Shown here piece by piece: positions 58,019-64,000 of a stretch of 64,000 nt of DNA. The notes beneath the pieces are model-generated. The model was not told where the DNA came from. It made no database searches and saw only the letters and a list, made by a program, of their open reading frames with translations. The first letter of the stretch is position 1. The number at the start of each line of letters is the position of its first letter. This DNA comes from Schizochytrium sp. CCTCC M209059 (Eukaryota; Sar; Bigyra; Thraustochytrida; Thraustochytriidae). Made by a program: the position numbers and the translations under genes. The stretch covers positions 230,627 to 294,626 of the forward strand of contig KN805386.1 of assembly GCA_000818945.1 (NCBI GenBank), read 5' to 3'.

Positions 58019-58385
58019 TTGTAGAATTAAACTGGAGTGCGGGCTTCTGATGTGGTGTAATAGGCTTATTGCGAACAAGAAAGGCTTTAATGGAGCCGTT
58101 GAAGACGTCCGAGTACCGATTTTTTTTAAGCCTCGGGTAACCGGCGATGCCATAGAGCCGAGGCTAAGTTTCATTTTCTCATCAACGGTAATCACGATCG
58201 CTAGAACGTCTCTGACCTTCACCGGCCGGCCGGACCGAGGCCTCTTTTGCGTTTCCGGAGTTACCGGACCAGCGGGACAAGCGAGGAATACATAATTCCG
58301 CAAGATTGGCATCTGTTTGCCTGAGCAAATTTATGCTGGGAAACGTTACCCATGGCAGACTTGCCAATCACTCTCCCTCACCCCC
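58019..58385. mobile_element. Dispersed repeat, copy 1 (non-autonomous or fragmentary element)
   Basis: 367 bases match positions 63634-64000 almost exactly in the same orientation. Only about ten substitutions are visible, clustered at about 58189-58215. It begins TTGTAGAATTAAACTGG in both copies; the right end cannot be fixed because copy 2 runs off the window. A minus-strand frame is preserved in both copies (S-G-R-P-V, then R-G-L-K-K-I-G-x-R-T-S-S, then L-K-P-F-L). Its order of motifs is reminiscent of the N-terminal DNA-binding region of Tc1/mariner-like transposases, but this is weak. Unrelated flanks at both copies show it is dispersed rather than a local duplication. Confidence 0.8.
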
Positions 58386-59287
58386 CTGGCTGGCTGGTCC
58401 AGGTGACGCACGCGTCTGGCCAGTCTCGCCCCGGGGCCCGCTTTTCAACTTTAGACCAATTCCCCACTGAGCAGCAAGGCAGAAATGGCACATTTTTCAA
58501 TCAGTCAAAAATTTAGTTTTGGAAAAATCAAATTAAGTTCTTCAAGTTCTTGCGCAAGCGCGCCACTCGCCATGGTCGCTCTTACCACGGTGAGCCGTTG
58601 AACCTCCAGCGCGGCCGTCCTCGGCCACCTCGCCGCTGCGCACACGCCGTCCACCGCCACCACCAGTGTGCAGCTCCGCGCCATCCCGAGTCATACTATT
58701 CCCTACCGCAATTTTTTCACTAAAACAAGTTTTTCCACTGAGGTAAACTGCGATATACATGAATCCTTCCCGCAGCCAGAGTGCTACGAAGCAGCTTGCT
58801 TCCTCTTGCTCCTTTGCTTCGTGCCCCGCATTCGTTGGACGTTGCAGGGCCACGCGCCAGTGGTCGGCTGAAGGCTCGCTCAGCTGAAGGGAGCTGAAGG
58901 CTCGCTCAGCTGAAGGCTCGCTCGGCTGAAGGCTTTAGAGTTTGCTGTACCGCAGCTCCGCGCCCTATTACGAAAGTTTTTCTCCTTCTCTCCTGTATAT
59001 ATAATATGCCTTGATTGCTAGCAGTGCAGGGCCACTCAGCTCAAAGGCATACCGCAGCTGCGCAGCTCTTTCCCCTGGACGTCCCCGCCAAGGTTGCAAA
59101 GAGCGCTTTCTGATGCCAAATCGGGGGGCATCAGCTCAGCTCGTCCGTCCATCGAGTCGCTGCCGCGCGCGACACAGACGCGGGCGCGCAGGCCATAAGC
59201 GGCCCGCGAGCTTGGGCAAGGCCACGTGCATATCTGCCGTTCAACGCCTCGCAACCCAAGGACGCGCGCCTGGTGAGAGGAGCAAGC
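58386..59287. other. Intergenic region with a tandem AGCTGAAGGCTCGCTC repeat
   Basis: Four imperfect units of about 17-24 bp (GGCTGAAGGCTCGCTCAGC-type) run about 58865-58940. The rest is the promoter/5' UTR of the cyclase-like gene. No other feature is supported. Confidence 0.5.
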
Positions 59288-62200
59288 ATGAGCGAGGAGA
59301 GCAGCGACTATGCGCTTTTAGGAACACGGAGCGACTCGTCCGTCTTCGACGATGTATTCGGCAAAGCAACCTCGAGACCTTGGCATTCACGCACGACACA
59401 TAAACAAGAGATTGCCAACGCCGAGGTCATTTTTCAGAGTAGCACATCATCACAAGCTTCCGGGCACAGCGCCGGAAAGAAAAAGCTACTTGGTGGCAAG
59501 AACGAGCCGGAGAACAGACGGATAAAAGCAGTCAGAGCCATACAGTCTTGGGCGCGCGCGCTCGCGGACGAGCGAGTCAAACACAGTACTTGCGCAAAGT
59601 CGCGTAAGCTCCACGAGGAAGTTCGCGCATGGGGAAATCGCTTGCGCCAGTCCACAGATCCAGTCATTGCGCAACAGAGCTATGAGAAAATACTTGCTAT
59701 ACTCTCGCTCGCGCCTGCGTGTCTGCGCTCTGGTTCACTTGGCAATGATTTGCGGGTGCTTGCGCCGTCATCAACATTTCAGTTCGAAGGCACGTTCGTG
59801 GTGATTCACCTGCACGGACTTGCTGACTTTGTGCTCGCCATGGACCGGATAAGCGCGCGAATGCGATTCATGAGCATCATTGACAGTGCCACTAATGGAT
59901 CAACCGCCCCAGCACCCCAGATTGATGCCGCAGAAGTTTTCTCAACGTATTGGAGTCTCGTGCTCATGTGCGCGCAGCGCTTCGAGGGTGACCCTCTGTA
60001 CATCGGCGAAGACACTGCCGAGATCCTGTTTCCCTTGGATCCCTCGGACGCTGCCAGGTCGAATGAGGAGAAGAAGGCCGAGTGCCAGCGCCGAGCTCTC
60101 ACGTTTGCTCTGACTTTACGCCAAGACTTTAAAGCCTTTTCACTCCACCCAAGCATTCGTACAAAGGACTATTTGCAGATTCACACAGGGGCTGCCTTTG
60201 GGAAACTCAAGCTCGATATCGTCGGTGGCGTGCTCCGTCGCTGCAGAGCTGTTCCCTCGGGCGAGACAGTTGCGCGGGCGCGCGAATTGGCAACTTGCGC
60301 GATAAATAATCAAGTCCTCGCGCACACGTCCGTCGAATTCGTGCAAAGACACGCACAGTTGCCCGCGCCCTTTGTCCGCATTGGCAAAGACGCGAATCTC
60401 GCCACTCGACTTCTCAAAGAGCTAAGCACGTGGCCTGATGCCGGCCATGAGGCTGCTTACGCACCTGCAGGCGGACGAATAGCGGTTCGACGGGTGTCAC
60501 GGGAGCTCTCATTTGCAGACAAATCGAGCAACTTTAGCGGACTCGCAAAAGAGGCTGTACAGGGAGATGACCTTAGCACCCGCAGCGACTTTCATCCAAC
60601 CAACATTGAGATCTTGGCCAGATTCTCCCCGTACTCTGTCCTGGCAAAGGTTGCCAGGGGAAGCTTCGCAGAGAAGCTCGACACTGCGCAGGGCACAGTC
60701 ACAGCCATCCTGGTAGACGCTGGGACTAAGGACCTTTCCGCGGACTACGATCGCGTCACTTTTCTTCAGACTGTGACGCTGATCGCGCAACGTGCCCTCA
60801 TCTATGGAGCGGGAGAAATCTATTCAGTAAAGTTGGAAAAGAGCCGTGTGTTACTTATCGCGCACTTCCGGAATGAGCAGCGGCGCGGCGCATTTCGCGG
60901 GCTCTCTGCGACTTTGCGAGTCGCCCGCGAGCTCTTCAAGCTGGGTTTAAAGGCCTCGATTGGCGTTAGTTCTGGTGACTGCAGAATTGGTACGCTCGGA
61001 GACTCATTTCGACATAAACATGCGGTACTTGGTTCTGTACCTCATCTCGCAGCTTTTCTCGCAAGGCGATCAGTTAGTCTTCATCGCCCCTTCGTGATTC
61101 TTGATCAATCCACGTTTGTACGCTTGCCCGCGAATTTGAGCATGCGTTTTGGTGCCTCCAAAGCTTTCGTCCAGGGTTTCGACAATGGTCTGCAAGTATT
61201 CTTTCCTGAGAGCTCGCTCTTCATGGGAAGCGAGAATGAGGAGCGCCTCGAGCTCGCTACTGTTCGCAACGAGCTATCTCTTCTTGAGGACATTCGCTTC
61301 GCGCGAGTGGCCGATGTTGACCCGATCGTTGTGCGCCGCCTCCTCTTTGACGATGCCAGCGTGAGCTTAGTTGACGAGATTATTGCGGCCACAGCAGATG
61401 TGGAGCAGGCTGAAATCATCCATGAGATTGTCCAATACGTGGCAGTCATGGCCGCCGCCTCACCAGACATTCACGTGGGTATTTTGCAGTCGGTGCTACC
61501 CGACTCGTGCAGCGACGAGGACTTGGCGCTGGCGCTACGGGTGCTTCAAGTCAAGTTGCAGGTGCTGCGTAAAATTAGGAATGGCGTATTTTGGGTCAAC
61601 AACTCGGAAAAGGATTTCATGCCACTATACGCGACACTAATGCCCTTTTTTCGCAAAAAGGCTCACGTTGAGCTGGCTCGCATTTACGAGAGCCGCATGG
61701 GCCCGCCTGGTACATGGTCTCGGTCGAATGAGGCTGAGCTTGAGATTCTTATTGGCTCTCACTTCGGCCAGGCGGGAGCCGAGCATCATATGCTGGCATG
61801 CACATACATCAACAAAGGCCTTGGCAAGCTTGATGGCGATAATGAGCGCGTGGTGAAGCTGTCTCTGCGGTGCTCGGATCTGGCGCACTCTTGGAGACGA
61901 ACGCAAGTGAGGGAGGCAGAAGACGCGGCTGCGCGTGCCATGTTCTTGGTGGGCATCAGTGAACGCAAAAGAGGGAATTTATGTCGTAGCTTTGCGGCCT
62001 TTGTGGCGTGTCTTCGTAGCTATCACGAGCTCGCGCCCCTGCTCGGAAAACAGTGTTCGGAGCGACGAGCATGTAAATTACCTTCGGAGGCCGCCCTGGC
62101 GGAATCCCCCATTCAAGATGCATGCCATTGCTATTCCATGACCAATGACTTGCATGTTGGGATTTTAGTGCACTTCGCAGAGGATCAATACTTGCGAGAG

Positions 62201-62617
62201 CTACATTTCCCGTGGTATGAACCTTTGTCTAAAGCATCGCGCTCCGTGGTAATTTCACCGCTAAACTGCGTCGCGCCAGGACATGTAGATGAGACCATGA
62301 CGGAAGCGATGCGAGATGGCGTAACGCTTGAATGCCTCGACAAAAGCGAAGTTGAAAGCGCGTGTCTTCTGGCGACGACTGAAGACTCTGATCATGAACG
62401 CGAGTACATGCGCCTCGTCGCCAGTTCGCGACAGAGTGCAAATCTCATCTTTAATGCTCTTTCACAGCTCGCATCGCTTTCCAAAGCACCCAAGTCTCGC
62501 GCAAAACCACGTGCAAGTGAAACGACAGTATCACTGCAAACTTTTCAGGAGAGCTCTAGCGATGTTGCGCAAGAAGAAAAGAGTTCAACCAAGAGCTCAT
62601 TTTGTGTCGTGCAATAA
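59288..62617 (+). CDS. Soluble adenylyl cyclase (ADCY10)-like protein with degenerate catalytic domains
   Basis: 1109 residues from the ATG at 59288. Two class III cyclase-like domains are present. C1 is at about 165-390 (F-V-V-I-H-L-H-G-L-A-D-F, then F-E-G-D-P-L-Y-I-G-E-D-T-A-E-I-L-F, then H-T-G-A-A-F-G-K). C2 is at about 470-650 (V-T-A-I-L-V-D-A-G-T-K, then A-S-I-G-V-S-S-G-D-C-R-I-G-T-L-G, then R-H-K-H-A-V-L-G-S). The arrangement, with V-x-G-x-x-x-x-x-A-F/A-R-L-like ends and a helical tail (~690-950) of TPR-like repeats, matches mammalian soluble adenylyl cyclase. The metal-binding Asp in F-x-D-x-x-G-F is replaced in C1 (I-H-L-H-G-L), and C2 also departs from consensus. No AAA-type P-loop is evident between C2 and the tail. 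Probably a catalytically weak or dead scaffold. Confidence 0.75.
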   Translation: MSEESSDYALLGTRSDSSVFDDVFGKATSRPWHSRTTHKQEIANAEVIFQSSTSSQASGHSAGKKKLLGGKNEPENRRIKAVRAIQSWARALADERVKHSTCAKSRKLHEEVRAWGNRLRQSTDPVIAQQSYEKILAILSLAPACLRSGSLGNDLRVLAPSSTFQFEGTFVVIHLHGLADFVLAMDRISARMRFMSIIDSATNGSTAPAPQIDAAEVFSTYWSLVLMCAQRFEGDPLYIGEDTAEILFPLDPSDAARSNEEKKAECQRRALTFALTLRQDFKAFSLHPSIRTKDYLQIHTGAAFGKLKLDIVGGVLRRCRAVPSGETVARARELATCAINNQVLAHTSVEFVQRHAQLPAPFVRIGKDANLATRLLKELSTWPDAGHEAAYAPAGGRIAVRRVSRELSFADKSSNFSGLAKEAVQGDDLSTRSDFHPTNIEILARFSPYSVLAKVARGSFAEKLDTAQGTVTAILVDAGTKDLSADYDRVTFLQTVTLIAQRALIYGAGEIYSVKLEKSRVLLIAHFRNEQRRGAFRGLSATLRVARELFKLGLKASIGVSSGDCRIGTLGDSFRHKHAVLGSVPHLAAFLARRSVSLHRPFVILDQSTFVRLPANLSMRFGASKAFVQGFDNGLQVFFPESSLFMGSENEERLELATVRNELSLLEDIRFARVADVDPIVVRRLLFDDASVSLVDEIIAATADVEQAEIIHEIVQYVAVMAAASPDIHVGILQSVLPDSCSDEDLALALRVLQVKLQVLRKIRNGVFWVNNSEKDFMPLYATLMPFFRKKAHVELARIYESRMGPPGTWSRSNEAELEILIGSHFGQAGAEHHMLACTYINKGLGKLDGDNERVVKLSLRCSDLAHSWRRTQVREAEDAAARAMFLVGISERKRGNLCRSFAAFVACLRSYHELAPLLGKQCSERRACKLPSEAALAESPIQDACHCYSMTNDLHVGILVHFAEDQYLRELHFPWYEPLSKASRSVVISPLNCVAPGHVDETMTEAMRDGVTLECLDKSEVESACLLATTEDSDHEREYMRLVASSRQSANLIFNALSQLASLSKAPKSRAKPRASETTVSLQTFQESSSDVAQEEKSSTKSSFCVVQ

Positions 62618-63191
62618 CAATGCACGAGGCTTTTGAACAATGAAAACAATTTCGCAGATTCTCTTCCACGGTTGCAAGGCTTTTCGTTTAAAAATGTTGC
62701 TAACGCTGTACAGATGTCTTCCCATGTTGTCTTATTGCCAAAAGTGAACTTGGGACAGTGAAGATTCGATTCGTTTCTCATATGCGAGAAAGGGCGCCCT
62801 CGCATCATTCACGAGTGGCTATCGTTCCATTTTCAAGGCATGTCAAAACTAGAAATTTGAATCATGCAGTGATTGATGAACGTCCTCGGCTCGCTCGGTC
62901 TCAAAGCTAGCATTCGTGCATATGTATGCTCGCGAGTGCGCCGAGCTTGGCCTCTGAGTAGACGGAAGACACATACATGCCAGCATCCGAGGTCGGCCCT
63001 TGGTCAGACTTATCGAATTCTCATTTAGATATCAGCTCAGCATTTGCCACAGAAACACAAGTTCAGAGCTTCCATACTTAAGCCCCGAGGTGATCAAGAC
63101 GAGACTGTGAAAGATGAAAAAAATGATCCGTCACGATGAGCCTAAGCATGTTCGTACTTTTGCCCTTGCTTAAAGGAGCTACGCTGGCCAG
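62618..63191. other. Intergenic region
   Basis: AT-rich stretch between the cyclase-like stop and the PNKP relic. No coding or RNA feature is seen. Confidence 0.5.
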
Positions 63192-63635
63192 TCACGGGCT
63201 AGAGGATCCACCAGGAGCAGCGTCCATAAAGTACTCTTCAGGAGTCATGAAACGAACACCACGCGCGCGCGCAAAGTCGGCATCGCCGCTTCCGAAGTCG
63301 GACTCGCGGCCAGCGGCGTCTCCAACATAGAAGGAGTTCCTGGTGTCGACGCTGATACCAAAGAGTTCCTCGTACACGGCCCAGAGCTCGCCTTGGATAC
63401 TTTTGCGATACGCATCCTTTTGCGTAGCTGCGACAAAGGCAAGCCCCCCCTGTTCAGGGGTCAGATCAAGCTCTCTTGCCACAGCGTCGACGACCGCTTT
63501 CAGCTTGGCGGCTGCCTTGCCATGATGCGCGCTCCGAACGTGACTCTGGTTCGAGAAGATGACGAGCGCGCGGCCTGCGCGCGCTTCCTCGCGGAGGCGC
63601 TGCGGCACGCTCGCGTACCGCCACGTCCAGTCATT
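63192..63635 (-). pseudogene. Polynucleotide kinase 3'-phosphatase (PNKP) fragment broken at the repeat
   Basis: PNKP restores DNA ends by removing 3'-phosphates through a HAD-type domain. The minus frame reads from the repeat edge (Y-N-D-W-T-W-R-Y-A-S-V-P-Q-R-L) through L-V-I-F-S-N-Q (HAD motif II), A-T-Q-K-D-A-Y-R-K-S (Lys of motif III), F-Y-V-G-D-A-A-G-R-E-S-D-F (motif IV), and F-A-R-A-R-G-V-R-F-M-T-P-E-E-Y-F. It ends P-G-G-S-S-S-P at a TAG (63192-63194). Family members have the catalytic D-x-D-G-T motif about 40 residues before the D-W; here that part is replaced by the dispersed repeat. There is no ATG before GTG-started P-Q-R-L and no splice acceptor at the edge. The missing N-terminal half may lie beyond 64000. 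No C-terminal kinase domain follows. Confidence 0.85.
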
Positions 63636-64000
63636 GTAGAATTAAACTGGAGTGCGGGCTTCTGATGTGGTGTAATAGGCTTATTGCGAACAAGAAAGGC
63701 TTTAATGGAGCCGTTGAAGACGTCCGAGTACCGATTTTTTTTAAGCCTCGGGTAACCGGCGATGCCATAGAGCCGAGGCTAAGTTTCATTTTCTCATCAA
63801 CGCTATCCACGATCGCTGGAACGTGTCTGACTCTCACCGGCCGGCCGGACCGAGGCCTCTTTTGCGTTTCCGGAGTTACCGGACCAGCGGGACAAGCGAG
63901 GAATACATAATTCCGCAAGATTGGCATCTGTTTGCCTGAGCAAATTTATGCTGGGAAACGTTACCCATGGCAGACTTGCCAATCACTCTCCCTCACCCCC
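63634..64000. mobile_element. Dispersed repeat, copy 2 (cut by the right edge)
   Basis: Same orientation and start as copy 1 (58019-58385), offset 5615 bases. It begins TTGTAGAATTAAACTGG at the PNKP breakpoint and continues to the window end, so its length is at least 367 bases. Substitutions relative to copy 1 cluster at about 63803-63835; the rest is nearly identical, which suggests recent spread. Confidence 0.8.

Overview
This is nuclear DNA from a unicellular eukaryote. It has long GC-rich ORFs, mostly intronless, a minority of genes with short GT-AG introns, abundant microsatellites between genes, and one 66-base assembly gap (1970-2035). The gene content (DZIP1-like, ASH/MSP-like and MORN proteins, roadblock dynein light chain, an M11/gametolysin-like protease, a fused nitrile hydratase, a ROCO relic) fits a flagellate-forming protist. 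A stramenopile such as a thraustochytrid is my best guess; that is inference, not something the sequence proves.

Layout. 1-2000: a divergent spliceosome pair, branchpoint-binding protein SF1 (minus, cut by the left edge) and CWC15 (plus). 2-10 kb: a two-exon membrane-anchored protein of unknown role, a repeat-rich gap, an APS kinase whose reading frame needs a 4-nt microexon, and a FYVE-finger protein with a C-terminal tail anchor. 10-16 kb: a five-exon secreted Cys-rich protein, a fused beta-alpha nitrile hydratase with a His-rich linker, and a coiled-coil protein. 16-25 kb: a 1566-residue protein with a long Asp tract and FYRN/FYRC-like region, a membrane-anchored multicopper oxidase, and a MORN-repeat protein. 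26-31 kb: a tiny G-protein-gamma-like gene, a NatD-like acetyltransferase, and ALG14. 34-42 kb: a KEA/TMCO3-like cation antiporter, a decayed ROCO-TIR-like pseudogene, and an ASH-domain protein. 44-54 kb: a tandem pair of LURP-one/scramblase-like genes, a DZIP1-like protein, a coiled-coil protein and dynein light chain roadblock. 55-64 kb: a secreted M11 peptidase, a probable gene relic, one copy of a dispersed repeat, a soluble-adenylyl-cyclase-like protein with degraded active sites, and a PNKP phosphatase fragment broken exactly at a second copy of the repeat.

The neighbours do not form pathways or operons. Apart from the spliceosome pair and the tandem LURP-one-like pair, gene order looks incidental. 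Four genes (MORN, ASH, DZIP1-like, roadblock) point to cilia or microtubules. Nothing here is clearly a new multi-gene system. The most notable single items are the 4-nt microexon, the fused nitrile hydratase, the pseudo-cyclase, the ROCO-TIR relic and the PNKP break at a mobile repeat.
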